Assembly (NCBI GenBank): GCA_038363925.1
Contig: JAQQWL010000016.1
Location: 434,001 to 498,000 of the forward strand
Reading direction: 5' to 3'
DNA: 64,000 nucleotides
Source of the DNA: Apiospora phragmitis
Lineage: Eukaryota; Ascomycota; Sordariomycetes; Amphisphaeriales; Apiosporaceae
Below, piece by piece: positions 33,739-46,900 of the stretch (position 1 is its first letter; every line of letters begins with the position of its first letter). A program made the position numbers and the translations under genes. Below the pieces are notes generated by a model. It saw only the letters and a program-made list of their open reading frames with translations, did no database searches and was not told the DNA's origin.

Positions 33739-35822
33739 ATGGAAGGATTGAAAGAAGGAGACTCTGGTGGAGTAGGCATAACGGACAGCGGAAGAATGGA
33801 GAGATCGCCCTTGTCCAAGACCAGAAGCCTATCCGATGGAGGAGGCACACAGCTATCCCCCTCACCGCTCATCATCGAAGCTGCGCGACGGACTTCGAAG
33901 GACGACAGTTCGTTGAGAGACTCAGGCTCCTTTTTCGCAGGAGCGACCAATGTCGCTCCGGTCACTCCCCGAAGGCCAGAGTTCCCCATGCGCGGTCTTT
34001 CAATACAGCTTCCACCCCGCGACGCGTCTCCCATCCCGACCCCCGCCTCGATCAAGCCAAGTCCTTTGTCCCCGAAACTCGACCATTCCCAGATCTATGT
34101 GTCGCCGACAAACATCCTTCCTCGACGGTCGCGAGGCCTAGACTTTTCGAGGGCAGCCACGAGCCTGCACCACTCGACACTTGCCGAGCAGTCCTCGCCT
34201 GACTCATCCCCCACCATTGGCGGCGGCAACGGCAGGGCCATGAACATACCCGGGCGCAAAATCGGCGACTACGGATTCGAGCAATCGAATTCCCTGTGGT
34301 CCATGATGGGTAATCAAGAACGCATGAACATCTCGAGCTCGGTCGGCAGCGGCAATGTGGTAGCTTCGGATAGCTCTTCCAGCTCCGACAACGACGATTT
34401 AATGGACGACGATATGGAAGACGCCTTCGTGGGCACTCCTCAAGCTGCAAAAAGCGGAGCCGTAATGAGCGACCAGACTCCGCAAGGTTTTGGCATGAGT
34501 CCTGGTGTACCACGGCTTGCAAGCAATTCACCCGCTGCGAATAGCCTGGCTAGCTTCCGAACGCGTCCACGGAAACAATCAAAGAAAAAGTCAAAAGGTT
34601 TGTTGGGGTTGGGTTTTAAGTCTGCCAACACCGCGAACCTGGGGAAATCGCCTCCCAATAACATGGTGAAGGATATGAAGGATATTCCCACTACTGCTCA
34701 TTCACGGAGGGAAAGCATCAGCTGGGCTGCTAATCAGCTACACATATCAGGTGCTGATGCGGAGGATAGGGCAATGGACTCGGTAGAAGGTGGCCAAAGA
34801 GGCGTGATCAGACGGACAGTTACTCGGCGAGGCAATCTTTTTGTAAGACACCATCGCTGCCTGCCTCGTTTTTGTCATATCCAGAGGATACCCACTCACA
34901 TCGCGCACAGCCGAAAACGAAAGGTTTCGCCCGTATTCGAGCTGCGCTTGCCGAGGAAAATCAGCCCGTCGATTGTGAAACTCGGCGCGAAGCCGAAGTT
35001 ATTCGCCAAGTTCGTGAAAGTGACATGGATCTCGAACCGCGGATACCTTCCGGCCCCCCTCCACCGCTGGACATCGCCGCCGCGCAGAATTCTCCCAACT
35101 TGCAAGCCGAAAACCTCGACGACGTTGCTGAAGACGAGATGATGATGGGTGAGTCCGGCCTGTCAAGCAGCTTCAAACAACAGGCTATGAAGAATTCTAA
35201 GGGAAAGCTCTTCTGGAATACATTTTCTGAGACAGGCAGTGTCGCAGGCAATAGAGTTACCCCTCCACCACCCGCATTCCTTCCACGTGGCTCGTGGTCT
35301 GGAATCAGCGAGGATATTAATATGGACTCGCCTTCTCTTTCGGCCGGATCTGGTGCAGCGAGTTTATTCGGCCCTGGCCCTGCTCTGGCGATGATCGGTA
35401 CCGGTAGCGACAGTAACCGATCTGAAACCCCGCAGCCCCCTCCTTCGGCAGGCGGTTCGCAAGCAGGCGCTCGGATACCTCCCACGGCAGAAGAGATTAC
35501 GCGGCGAATCAACAACAAGAGGCGAAGAGATGATGATCTGGATTCCATCAGCTTCAAGCGACGAGCGGTGAGTCCTGGCATGAGTGTGCATAATTCGCCC
35601 GTGATGCAGAGTCCTTTGCAACGCGACAACATGCCTTGGGGCTCCCGCCCCGGGAGCAATGGGGGAGAGAAAGCATCAGGTACGCCTAGCGATACTGGAA
35701 GCTCCGGGGGTAACAACGGGAGCGCAGGACCAGGCAGGCCTATTGCCGGCAGCAAAGGACGGGTTGGTTTCCAGGGGATGACGGATACTCATGACGGCCT
35801 GATGCGGATGAGTATCGAGTAG
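33739..35822 (+). CDS. nif1: Nif1-like cell-cycle inhibitor family protein (671 aa)
   Basis: Exon 1 is 33739-34842 and exon 2 is 34911-35822, joined by a 68 bp intron at a codon boundary (GTAAGA...GCACAG) that yields GNLFPKTKGFARIRAAL. Fungal proteins of this type are annotated as Nif1, after the fission yeast mitotic inhibitor that acts on the Nim1 kinase; that role is family knowledge. Conserved blocks seen: MERSPLSKTRSLSD, RGLDFSRAATSLHHSTLAE, RRESISWAANQLHISGADAE and REAEVIRQVRESDMDLEPR. The C-terminal part carries NNKRRRDDDLDSISFKRR, a likely nuclear localisation signal. Much of the chain is Ser/Pro-rich, with many SP/TP sites fitting cell-cycle kinase control (inference). The ATG at 33739 has a strong GCAGCCATGG context; an in-frame ATG at 33706 is weaker. 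Confidence 0.8.
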
Positions 35823-36385
35823 GGGCTGGCCAGGAGAGCGTCGTTTCGTTGCTTGCAAGCGTTTTCAGCGTTGATATTGGACTTTTCTTTGTAGGCGCCT
35901 TGGGGATGATTCGAGCGCTTCCCTACATCTTACAGGGCATGTCTAAAGCCTGAACACCTGTTCCTAAATCCCCATGGCAGGCTGCGATCACATAGATTAC
36001 CCATTATATGTAATCATGGAATGAACAATTCCAGTCCTCCTCACTTTTGGCTTGTACTATAAAATCTTCATACACATAGAGCGTGGTCAATGGATCAAAT
36101 TTGATGCATCTGCTGGTTTTGAAGTTGGCGTATCCGGGACCGACTTTCGGGACCGATATTAGTTCAGCCAAGGTTTGGCGCCTGACGAGGCGACAACCGA
36201 GCTCCATCGCGGCGTCGCCTAGACCGCGATCTCCGACCTGACTTCACAACATCTGTCCCAGCCCTTTCCTTACATGCTCCTCCTCTTTATTCAGTCACGG
36301 TTCTCTCCTCTTACTGGACTAATCTAATACTTGAAGTAGTGGAAAAGACAGATATTACATAGCACTAAACACGACATCAACAACC
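35823..36385. promoter_or_regulatory. Intergenic region upstream of the cupin gene
   Basis: 3' region of the Nif1-like gene and promoter of the cupin gene, ending in an A-rich ACATCAACAACC leader. No gene recognised. Confidence 0.4.
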
Positions 36386-37150
36386 ATGCCTCTCCGCGGA
36401 CCCGTCCCCGTCAACCACTGCACCCGCGCCAACGCGGAGCGCGTGGTCGTGGGCCCGACCACCATCTACATCTACGAGGACGGCTCGCGCACCGACTCGC
36501 GCATCGGGTGCCTGGTGCTCGAGCTGCCCGCCGGCGCCTCGGGCCCGCCCATGCACTGGCACCGCTTCCACGACGAGTGCTTCTTCGTGACCAAGGGGTC
36601 TGTGACCTTCGTCACTCCCGACGGCGACGTCGTCTGCGGCACCGGGGAGATGGTTACAGTGCCGCCGCGCGCCGTGAGTTTTGCCGAACTACCCCCTCCT
36701 CCTTTCTGTGGCGGGGAACTAAGACTGAAACATCACTCACTGTCTATCTGTCTTGTCAGGTGCATACTTTCAAGAACGCCAGTGATACTGAAGACGCTGA
36801 GTTCTTCATGACTGCCACTCCCGGTAGGTCTAACTATCCCCGTCAATCCCAGTCATATCTCAAGGCCTATTCTATTGATATTGCTGACGCCGTCTTCTCT
36901 TACCAATAAACAGGCTATTATATGGACTGTAAGTTCTAGGGTGTTTTATTTAACTCCTCCTTACCCATCCCCCCACTCCTACTCGTGTTGTCTGAGCCCA
37001 AGGATTTGTTTACTGAGTAAAATATCAACTCAAGATTTCCGCACGATGAGCAAGGTGACGACCGCAGGGAAGAAGCTGACCCTGGATCAAACCCAACATA
37101 TCATGGAGCTCTTTGGGACGTTCCCGCCCGATGTGGAGTCGGAGCTGTAA
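36386..37150 (+). CDS. Cupin-2 domain protein (160 aa) with a 15-nt exon
   Basis: Four exons: 36386-36673, 36760-36823, 36914-36928 and 37035-37150; all introns GT-AG, 483 nt in frame. Cupin motif 1 is complete: H57, H59 and E64 (GPPMHWHRFHDECFFVTKG) with G71. Motif 2 follows across the first intron: PPRA/VHTFKN with H98 and N102. Three His and one Glu form the usual metal site. Exon 3 is only 15 bases (coding YYMD between split codons), yet it is needed to give GYYMDYFRTMS, which matches relatives. Small stand-alone cupins may be dioxygenases, isomerases or binding proteins; the substrate is not deducible. GC-rich third positions in exon 1 suggest biased codon use. Confidence 0.85.
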
Positions 37151-37469
37151 GATGCGGTGGAGATCCCGCATTCTTGCTGCTTGGGGATAATCAGCCCCAG
37201 ACTGGCTGGGGCAACCTTAGGTTGGAATGTGGAGTTGCTAGCAGGAAGTCTGGGGATAATCCACAGCGCTGAAAAATGGGTGACCATGTCAGAAACTTTG
37301 GGCACGTGTTCAGATTAGCCAAGCCTTTCGGCAAACACATGCATGATCCTACGAGTGCGTGGTAGTTGGGGCCCTCGATACTAGTTGATAGTCTATCTGC
37401 CTTTGAATCTCTATTATACACACTGAAGGAGGTTTCATGAAGTTGATATATGCTGTCTCCTCGAACATT
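37151..37469. other. Convergent 3' region
   Basis: Short space between the stops of two converging genes. No gene seen. Confidence 0.4.
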
Positions 37470-38593
37470 TCATAGCTTGGCCCTGGAAGCGAGGCTTAGT
37501 TTAGACTTCAGGGTCTCCTCCGCCTCCTTCTCAATGCGTTTGACCAGCATGTCGCAAGTCGGGATGTCGTGAATTAAGCCAATGACTTGACCAGCTGTCC
37601 AAACCTGTATTCACTGTTGTGTTAGTGGGGTTTTTTTCAAAGTGATTGGAAACTCGAGTTTGTGAAAAACCTACGCCGTATTCGGGATCGCCATTAACGA
37701 AGACCTCGCGACCGCGCTTGCCGCTCATGAGCGGCGCCATGGGCTCGAACGTGGTACCGTCGGCGGCCGCCTCGACCTTGATGGCCTCCTCCGTCACCTT
37801 GTTGCGGTACAGACGCGTCGTGTTGGTCCACTTGCGCATGACCAGGGACGTGTCCGTCTCCTGGGCCTTGCAGATGGTCTCTTTGATGTTCTGGTGGATG
37901 GGCGACTCGGCGGTGCACATGAAACGCGTGCCCATGTTGATGCCTTCGGCGCCCAGACACAATGCTGCGGCCAGTCCTTGCCCGTCGGCGAAACCGCCCG
38001 AGGCGATGAAGGGCACCTTGAGCGACTGCCGGGCGCGGCTCAGCAGGATGAAGTTGGTGATGTCGGATTCACCCACGTGACTAAAGCGATGGTCAGCATA
38101 TATATACATTTGATCATAGGTAATAAGCAAATACGTACCCAGCGCACTCAAACCCATCTATCGACAGGAAATCAACGCCAAGCTTAATGGCGCTCTGAGC
38201 ATGTCGGATTGTGGTGCACTTGTGCAGGATGATGACACCGGCGGCCTTGAGCTTCTTGATGACAGGCCCGGGGCTGTTGCCCGCGGTCTCGACGATGTTG
38301 ATGCCCTCGTCGATGACGACCTGGGCGTAGGCGCCGTAGTCGGGCGGGTTGAGGGCGGGCAGCAGGGTGATGTTGACGCCGAAGGGGTGGTCCTTCTTGG
38401 TCATGGCCCGGCACCGCCGGATCTCCTTGCGCAGGTCCTCGGGCGTCGGCTGCGTCAGCGCCGTCAGGATCCCCAGGCCGCCCGCGTTGGACACGGCCGA
38501 CGCCAGCTCCGCGATGCCCACGTGCTGCATGCCGCCCTGCACGACAGGGATCTTGATGCCCAGGCGGCGCGTCAGCTCCGTGTCGAAAGGCAT
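37470..38593 (-). CDS. Nitronate monooxygenase (2-nitropropane dioxygenase family), 331 aa
   Basis: Oxidises alkyl nitronates, such as propionate 3-nitronate, with FMN, detoxifying plant or fungal nitro compounds. Exons: 38139-38593, 37675-38080, 37470-37604; GT-AG introns and 996 nt in frame. TIM-barrel marks: PVVQGGMQHVG near the N-terminus, GVNITLLPALNP, then ECAG/HVGESD split by intron 1, which supplies the catalytic His of the AGHxGE motif. The phosphate/FMN-binding stretch IASGGFADGQGLAAALCLGA and NMGTRFMCTAES follow. The last exon adds a helical tail (WTAGQVIGLIHDIPTCDMLV). Length is normal for class I fungal enzymes. The first exon is strongly GC-biased in the third position. Confidence 0.92.
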
Positions 38594-41500
38594 GTTTGAT
38601 GACGAGGGTTGGTGCTCGTTTTGTTGCTGGTGTCAGATGCTAAACTGAGGCCGGGCGACTGCGGCGAGAGTGGGGGCCCCGAAATAGTATAGGGAAGCGA
38701 CTCGAAGAAAAATAGATGGAATGTGTAAATGCTGAACAGTAATTCTATATAGTAGTGGAAGGGAGCAGGTTTTATTGATCTAAGAAGCGTTTCTATAAGT
38801 TGTTATGAGATGGAGTCGCATCTGTCGCATTCTTTAAGGAGGGTGTTCACCTGACCTCATGAGAAGGAAGCGGAGGTACCCCACAATTCGGCTTCTTGCC
38901 AAACCCCTGAAACTCGGCGTCGGTGAATAGTGGCTTGAGCTGTGTTTCTGCATATTTCTTACTTACCGAGCCACACCCAACTTCCATGAGGAGCGTCTTC
39001 CTTTGCTCGACAAGAATCTACACGTTTGCAGGCCCTGGGGCATCCAATTTTTTTTTGATTGTCTTCTTTTTCTTATTTTCCCGATGTTGCTGAGCTTGAA
39101 CCGGATCACTAAGCAGGCATACCCCCGTCAATTTCAGATGCCAAAAAGCACTGCACGAAAGAAAGGAACAGCGGGTATCACCAGCAGCCAAAAAAAAAGG
39201 GCTGACTCGTACGGGGAGCTCCTCGTTTTCCGTTGTCATGCCTGCCCGTGCCACCATCTGTCGTGCGACGCCTCTTCTAAGGTCCAACAGATAACATGTA
39301 AACCACCTGCTGGTTCTACATGGCACCACTTTCTGGCTCATCCCCCTACACTACACGTCAGCTTCGCCTAATAGTAGACTTCAACTCGACGGTCCGGGAG
39401 GACTTCGCGGCCAGGCCGTCTGGCGAAATCCCGCCCGAGCTTGCCACACTATCTATGGAGGACGGTTGATCCGACGTGCCCCGTGGGATGGACGGGAAGG
39501 GCCTTTTTTTCTCTTGCTTGTGAAGCTCGGCCATCTGGAAAAAAACAAACCAAATCGATGGCGTCTGCAGGATCCCTTCCGTCTTCCGTGGGCAGATTTC
39601 CCGTCAAACATGACACCAAACGCGAAAGATTTGCTACAGATCGCATATGGCAACAAGATTCGCTGCCTTGAGAGAACGAACCTGAGTGGCTGATTGACAA
39701 ACCGCCCAGCTGCTGCCTGCCTAAACATCCTTCCAGCAGGACTCTGCTGTCAACGCTGGCACCTCACTGAGACGAAGATTGTGCTGACAACAACAGTACC
39801 GACACGTAAGCAGACAGAGAGGAAACGCATCGAACTCCGACTCCGCTCGGCAAGATACAGGGGGCTTGTCCGACTGAGTAGTTGCAAATTCCTATCACAT
39901 TTCCAATGTATCTGTTGCCCGTGGGAGCGGCATTCTCTTCCGCATCACTTATCGACCCTATGCATCTTAAGGAGAGTATTGAACTTATCGTGCTTCTAAT
40001 TCAGTTTCACCTGCTGTGCATACACCCGAGCTTCTTCATCTGCTTCCACAGGTATGGCACAATGGGTAGGTAGCACGGGTCTAGGAGATTCTCCCCTTCT
40101 CTTTACCTTTGCTGCATAATGTTCTATCACGATGCAGAGTCCCAGCCGTAAAGTCGTACTGACATGGCCGAGGACCCGTACTGTCGGATCCGCGCGTGTT
40201 GCAGAGTGTATGTAGGCTGGCTTGCCTTATTATGTGAGGTATTTCTTATTATTACAACTCGTCCAATCGTATGCCATGGCCAGTATCCTAGCTACATGTA
40301 TATCTGTCAAAAGGAGTTGGCAATGGCGACCTACATACTTCATGTTGTTAGGTTAAGGTGCATGTACTTGGGGTATTATTCCGACTGGGTCAAGTTTGCA
40401 ACTGACAGCCAGGGAACCACAAGGGCAAGGAACAGGCTGGATTACCCCGCGATTGAATTAGCCCTGGTGGACTCCCAAAGGTACCTAAGGTAAGAAGTAA
40501 CCATTACCAACTCCACCACCACTACTGACACGTTCTTGATGCAATCAATCGCTTGCATATCAAACTTGTGCCTCTATCAACTTGACATGACGGGATGCAT
40601 ACGAGGTCTAGAATTGTTTCGCCTATATTGGTCCACACCTACATCAATCCTATTTATGAGAGGGCATATCATTGATTGATGACGACGCGAGGAAAGCGCA
40701 TCGGCTACTTGCTATGCTACGTGGATCCATGCATTTACGGTTTACCAGACAGGTCGGCAGTCACTTTATACTTTAGGCACTTACAGCAGCAGTAGAGTGC
40801 TAGTTAGCTCGCTGTAGGGCTCAGCCCACAGAGCAGAGTGACGACAACTTAGGTATTAGACGAGGTGAGCGCTGACTCTGACTCAAAGGACAACACTATT
40901 GCTGCCCAATCTATATTTTCCCACCTACACCTACTTCTTCAACAACGACACCACCAACCAACCGAGCAGCTACAGCCACTGCCGTCAGTCAAACGCAGAA
41001 GATCCCTGCCGGCTGCTGAGTGAAGATGCTTGAGCACGAGCACGAGCGCTAGACTGGGCATCTATCTCGCTCGCCCTTCAAGACCTCCTTCTTGATGCAG
41101 ACACCCTAGTCACGGCAACACGCCGTACCTTCAATGGGTACTTTGACTGCTTGCTTGCTTGCTGGGGGGTTGCAACGCCTAATCTACCATGAAGTCCCAT
41201 CAGATGTGATGTACTTTATTTGGTTTTCTCCCATGGCTAGCAGCTTGACTTTGATTCTGATCCGTTCGTTTGCAAAAAGCAAACATGTAGGAGGAATGAG
41301 CGCCAGCAGACGCGATCGATCCCTTACAGACAGGTACATCCGGCCGGGGCATTTACCTGGGGGGATGCAAGTTTCGGCATCTTGCTGCCTTGCTTAGATG
41401 CCCACGTGCTACGTTGCCAACCGAAGCTGCTATAAGGTATGGTAGGGATCGTTCGGCGTTGGGTCTGGTCGATGCGCGACAATCACTTGTTGCGACGCGA

Positions 41501-42432
41501 CGCAACGCCAATAAGCGACCAGAGGAAAGCGAAGCTATTGGGCAACAAGAGCCTCCTCTCCGCCTGAGCTTCTTCGTCCGTCGGTAGCGACAGCCGCAGA
41601 GGATGTGCAGTGCTACATACCCTAGGAAAAAATGTCCGGTCTGTGCTTGGGTGACGACGGTTGGTGACATCTTGATAGCTGCTGTGCGCCTCGGAGGGTC
41701 GCTATTTGCTTCCTCCCGTCTAGCCCACAGCACACGCAGCACAGCAAAGGGACTGACTGACTGGCGAGTCCGGATGTCTCTCCATATCTTCTTCTATCTT
41801 GGGAAATTCTCTGTTTCGTTTCTAATCAGTGCCAAGTGGCTGCTCGGCACGAGTGGAACGAGAGCTCGACGACTGCCCATTTCACCTGCTCTGCAAACAA
41901 ACAAGGTACCAGGTCGCCTTGACTTAGCAGGCAAATGTACCTGGCAATCTTGATCCCTTCGCTTCCTTCGTACTCAAACACGCCCCTTGAATTTATGAAA
42001 AAGCAAGTTATCTACCAAGTAGCTAAACCAGTGATTGCCCAAAAAGGAATTGCCTGTCTTGTTCTCGACAGGATGCTAGAAATAGAACCCTCTTCCCTCA
42101 AAGAACGATGCACTGGGCCGTCATTTGTATAACACGGTTTACTTCCCTGTCACTGCCGCCTGCAACATCGCGCAACTATACCCGACCCGTCGCTTCAAGC
42201 CATTACGACTGTTGTTGATTGATACTGTGCTCCTGGCCGGCCAGTTTGACTTGGGCATTCCGAGGATATAAATGTCTCCCCGTCTTCAGTGCTTAGAGTC
42301 GTCTCCACTGCTACCATCGTCTCTGAGATTCTCTTCATACTGAAACTACACAGCCAGCCACCTTCGCAGGCCAAGTGAAAAGCATCCTTACTACTTAGTT
42401 ACTATAACCCGTCAACCCACTAGCTAGACACC
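38594..42432. other. Large gene-poor region upstream of the dsRBD-like gene (3.8 kb)
   Basis: No protein family was recognised on either strand. From about 40900 the top strand becomes C/A- and CT-rich like a fungal leader, with short upstream frames (for example ATG at 41027 giving MLEHEHER-stop). A TATAAA at 42267-42272 lies 160 bp before the next start codon. It could hold a long regulatory region or an unspliced non-coding transcript. Confidence 0.4.
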
Positions 42433-42884
42433 ATGCCATCTTCATCTTCATCTTCTTCACACCATCACCATAGCCATCAAACTACTTCTTCGCCATGGCA
42501 GCAAAAGCTTGACGGTCAGTACGGGTGAACGTACTCGACATTCCTGCGATTATTGCTAATACGTCTTAGAGGTGTGTCGTGAGTACGAGTACTCAGCGCC
42601 GGATTATCAGCTCGTGTCTGATAGGAGAGGTTAGTTGAGGAAGCCCACCAAACTCCATTTCCCTCAGCGCTACTACCAACGTGCTTTGTAGCATCCTCTC
42701 ATACTGATGGATGGGTGAGCCAGGTGGTCGTACAGCTTGGTCAAGTATCGTTGTCGTCTTCAATACCACGATCCAAGCTCGCTACTGGTACGACGGCAAG
42801 AATCTCAACAACGCCCGAGAAGACGCAGCCGAGGCAGCCCTGAACTGGCTGCAACAGAAGTATGGCTACAACCCAGGATACTAG
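42433..42884 (+). CDS. Tiny dsRBD-like domain protein (100 aa)
   Basis: Exons: 42433-42514, 42570-42629, 42724-42884; GT-AG introns, 303 nt in frame. The N-terminus is a Ser run followed by a His-rich stretch (SSSSSSSSHHHHSHQ). The rest reads WQQKLDEVCREYEYSAPDYQ, VSDRRGGRTAWSSIVVV, ARYWYDGKNLNNAREDAAEA and ALNWLQQKYGY. The pattern of an N-terminal helix, three strands and a C-terminal helix with N.AREDAAEAAL matches the double-stranded-RNA-binding fold as annotated in small fungal proteins. Several basic RNA-contact residues of canonical domains (KKxAK) are replaced by acidic ones, so RNA binding is uncertain; protein-protein use is possible. It stands alone between two gene-poor stretches, and the second intron contains an in-frame-looking TGATGGATGG tail that is excluded here. 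Confidence 0.8.
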
Positions 42885-45800
42885 TACGGTGCCCACCTCT
42901 CCCTCGTGGACTTGAGTGCTACGCACACGCTGAAGATCTTCGTCTTCGGTTATCCCCTTTCCTTCTACATTTCATCTCTGCTGGTGCTATCCTCCACTTT
43001 ATTCGGGCTTGAGTTTCCTACATTTCCACTTGTATACGATAGATTGGGGTTTGGACGGGCGTACTTGGGAAAGCCTCACGGCGAACAGTACTTGGAGATT
43101 GATAATGGCGGGGTTGCATCACACACGAATTTCCTAGTGGATCACAACCATGGCATTCCATCACGGCTCTTGATGTTTCGTGGTTTCAGCCCTCAACTTC
43201 CTCCCTGTTTTCAGCTTGGTCTAGTTGTTCGGTACCCAGGCTCTACGGTGGGGTAAAAAACAAGGATATTCGACCAGGGCATGGGTTTCAGTGTTACTGG
43301 AGCAGTGGTCAGCAGGCGCAACCTAACTCTCTTGGCCTTCGACGTCGCGGATCGAATTGCCCCTTGTCCGAGTCTATTTTCGCGCGTTTTGGATGGAACC
43401 CTGCCACCTGCAGTGTAACTGGAGCTCGGCTTCCAGAACTTTTCTGGAATACTTCTCCTTGTTTCGGAATGCCGGCTGGCCCTTCGTTGGCCGCTTTCTC
43501 ATCTTTCGTTCTACAGAAAGTTTACCTTGAAACAACCACAGGGAGGATTAGCAGCCGGGTCAACAGCCCGCCAAACTCAGGCATACTCGACGCTGGTGAA
43601 GCTGCCTAACCGAAATGGGCACCCAACAGGACCCAGAAAACAGATACAGACAACAGACACCAGACTACAGATAACAGGCATGTCAATGCATGCTGATGGG
43701 TGAAATGGGCCACTCCTTGTGGGGTTTAGGGGCGTTTGGGCATTGTCACTTTCGATTTGGGATGGTTCAGGAAGGAAAAGCACTTTTGAGACTTGGCGAT
43801 ATTGGGAAAAGGATGGAAATATTTCGTGTGTCAGAAACGGAAATGTTGAGGCGAGCCTGTTGCTCTGGCCTTGTGGTGTCGGCTTCCTGCTTGCTTTTGA
43901 TTCTTTTTCCTCCGCCGTGGACCCCCCACGCAAACATTCCGATATCCCTGGTATCACTTCTACTTATGTTACTGCTAGTGAATGGGACTTTGATGATTAC
44001 ATTGTTCATGGCGTTTCAGGCATTTTCTTGGTGAATTTTGGGCCTTTGTCTCACTGTTGTCGGCCCTGCGTCTTTCTGGTAGTGTGTAATATGGGTTCTT
44101 TGGTCGGATCCGGAATGAGGGGATGAAACTCAAGATTATGTTTCTGTGATTGAACACCCCCTTGTCTTACTAATTCACAGGCTTATAGGGGAGCCCAGAC
44201 CGAAGAAAAGAGGAACCCGGTCACCGGTGAAGTCTTGACACAGGTTGCGCGTATCTGAGTACCGGAGGTGATGGAGCAAGCAAGGTGAGACATACGTAAA
44301 CTCATTCCGAACCATCACATTAAAGTAAACGGCTACAAATGGATCCCCTCCATTGATCACAACCACTCGTTTTCGTAGCTTTCGGCACGCGATTGTTACA
44401 ATGTATAATTTGTAGCTGATAATGTGATATCTCCTGTTTCCTGTGTCATTTCCGCCAAGTACTTAATATATACCGGTATCACCAACCTCCCATGGCCACA
44501 AGTTGATATCAGGCAGCTCTCCCGCCTCATGCTACCCACCCAATTACCTAATGTAGTATTTAGTGTGGAGGTGAAAGAATCAATGATCGCTTGAGGAAAT
44601 GCAAAGAATAAGCAAAAGGGCTGGGGGGTTGATGTGCATCAAGCACTCAGTCAGTCACCAAGTCACTCCAAAACCGGAAAAGCAAGCAGATTGAATACTG
44701 CCGTTCTGGAAGCCGGTGTGGAGGAGCCTCATCCAGGCAAGCTTTTGCTTTTTTCTTTCTTTCAAGTAATCTTCGAAGTTAGATGTATTGCCATATTTTG
44801 AGTCAACTTGGCGCCTGTTTACATTCAGCAGAAAACGGATATTGGCGGTATTAGAGATCGACGACTTGCCATCTCATTCTCGTCTCTTTCTGTCCCCTGT
44901 GTCAACCTCTTCCCCTATCGCGCAGATAGCAACGGGCTTTGTCATTAAGCTTTCAGCTGGCTTGTTCGGAGATGCCTTTCTAGATTGATAAGTAACAACT
45001 GACATTACTATATGATCAGATGAAGTATTGCATTCTGTAAGCAGATGTTGTGTTCGTCGAGCGTGGGATACTGCAATCCACATTCTGATTCAGCCGATGT
45101 GTCTGTCGTCCAAACCCCCATATACCCCCCACGATATCTACTCCCACCAACCCGAGTATGCATGCTGCGTTATTTTATTTATTAATATTAGGTATGCTCC
45201 GTATCTGAATACACATGTCGTATGGCCGAGTAGAGGATCGTCGCTGCAATATGGCTCATTCCCCATCCCAGCCAAGTTTTGCACGCTCAGAGACGACCCC
45301 CAAATCTCGTAAGAGGTCATTCGGACGCCGTGGCTGCAAGCACGTCCCCATCATATTTCTTCAGGTGGCTTGCTTGGTGGCTCGGTGGCTTCGCCGGATG
45401 CGAGAGCCGGCCTGCTAGCCCTCAGTCCGCATCGGCGCTGTCAACCCCATCATCCAACGTAGGCGCGTTGTGTTACCTAGAAGGGAAGAGGGGGTGAGGG
45501 TACAAGCTACATGCATACGCATATGCAGGTTATAGACTTTGTGCCATTTGATTAATGGGTATACTTTTCTACTAACCGCACATCATCACTCTCCTGGCCG
45601 TTATGTGTGTTAGGATTGTGACGAGAGAAAAGAAAGCATCAGGCGACGTCAACCAGTAGATTCTTCCATCTCACCTCGAAAGTAAATTTACCAGAAGAAG
45701 CATACAAGACAGGGTAGAAAGTCGGTGTATTAGTCGTTTTACGACGGGGAAATAAGAGAAGAAGCAAACTAACTCAGTAACTGCAACAAGAGTCCTTCTT

Positions 45801-46900
45801 TCAGCCGCCAAGCCACACCTGATTGGGCCCAACGCATTGGTAGGTCCTGGCCGCTGGTCATGGCTGACGAAGGGGCGTAGGATCGGGGTGTTCAACAATT
45901 TTTGGGCATATCTGCGACATCAGGCAGGTTGCCCTATAAGATAACTGCCGAGACGGGACGGACAGAGCAAGGCAAGGCAAGGCAGCATTGCAGAAAGTTT
46001 ACATATGCATGTTTGAAAGCTGCCTGGCCGACTGCTGGTTGGCGCTTGATGACACCACAAGACGTGGGAAGCGTAGAACTGCCCTTTCAGGAAACCCGGC
46101 AACACTACATCAGATAGCCGTTCGCTGTCACATCGGGAAAAGAGTAAAAAAGCAAATATCAAAGTCGGCCGTGCTGGTCCGTGTGGTCTTAAAGCCTGTC
46201 TAGGGGGAATTTGGATAGTCATGTACTCTGTGTCATGATGCGTTGATGCCTTGCTAACACAAATCTTCGACTGGGTGGTGAGCGAGCCTGAACGAGCGCA
46301 CTTGTTCGAGGATTGTAGGAGTGGCAGGTCATCACCGAAGAGTATAAACCGCAACCTTGACAAAAAAAGATTCGCTTGGGTCTGTTGAGATGCCCATGTG
46401 GGATATGTGATAAAACTACTCAAATATACTCGAAGCTATGTAGATCGGGATGCTTTCTTTTTGGGGTTTTCTTTGACTCATGCGACACCCCAGGGACAAT
46501 CTGTCCCAAAGACCCGGCCACATCCGAATACCGAAGCGGCTTCTGGTCACACGACGAAAACAAAGCGATCTGTCACTCAACGCGGTCGTCTCAGGCAGGC
46601 GGTAAAGTCTCGCCCATGTATCCTCCGGTACAATCAGACGGCGACGGGAAAACCAACCTGTTTCAAGATAAGTAATGTGTCACCCATCAATCGTAAAAGG
46701 CAAGCATGAAAGTCTCCGAGATGAACCGTCAATAAGTAGTAACTTCATCAAAAAGGGGTATCACGCTACAATGGCATCTTGAGGCAAGATATGGTCCGCT
46801 TAGAGAACAGGCCAACAGACGGTCAAGGGTGTGAACACCTGCTCCAGTTGTGGTGAATCCTCCCGTTCAGACGCTGTATCACTGGAGTAGAATGGCTGGC
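42885..46900. other. Large gene-poor region (4.0 kb)
   Basis: The first ~1.2 kb after the dsRBD-like gene is T/G-rich on the top strand, as in a long 3' untranslated region. No family was recognised in any frame. Short tandem-like CAGTCAGTCACCAAGTCAC occurs near 44646. The right end is the 3' flank of the PRPP synthetase gene. Confidence 0.4.
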
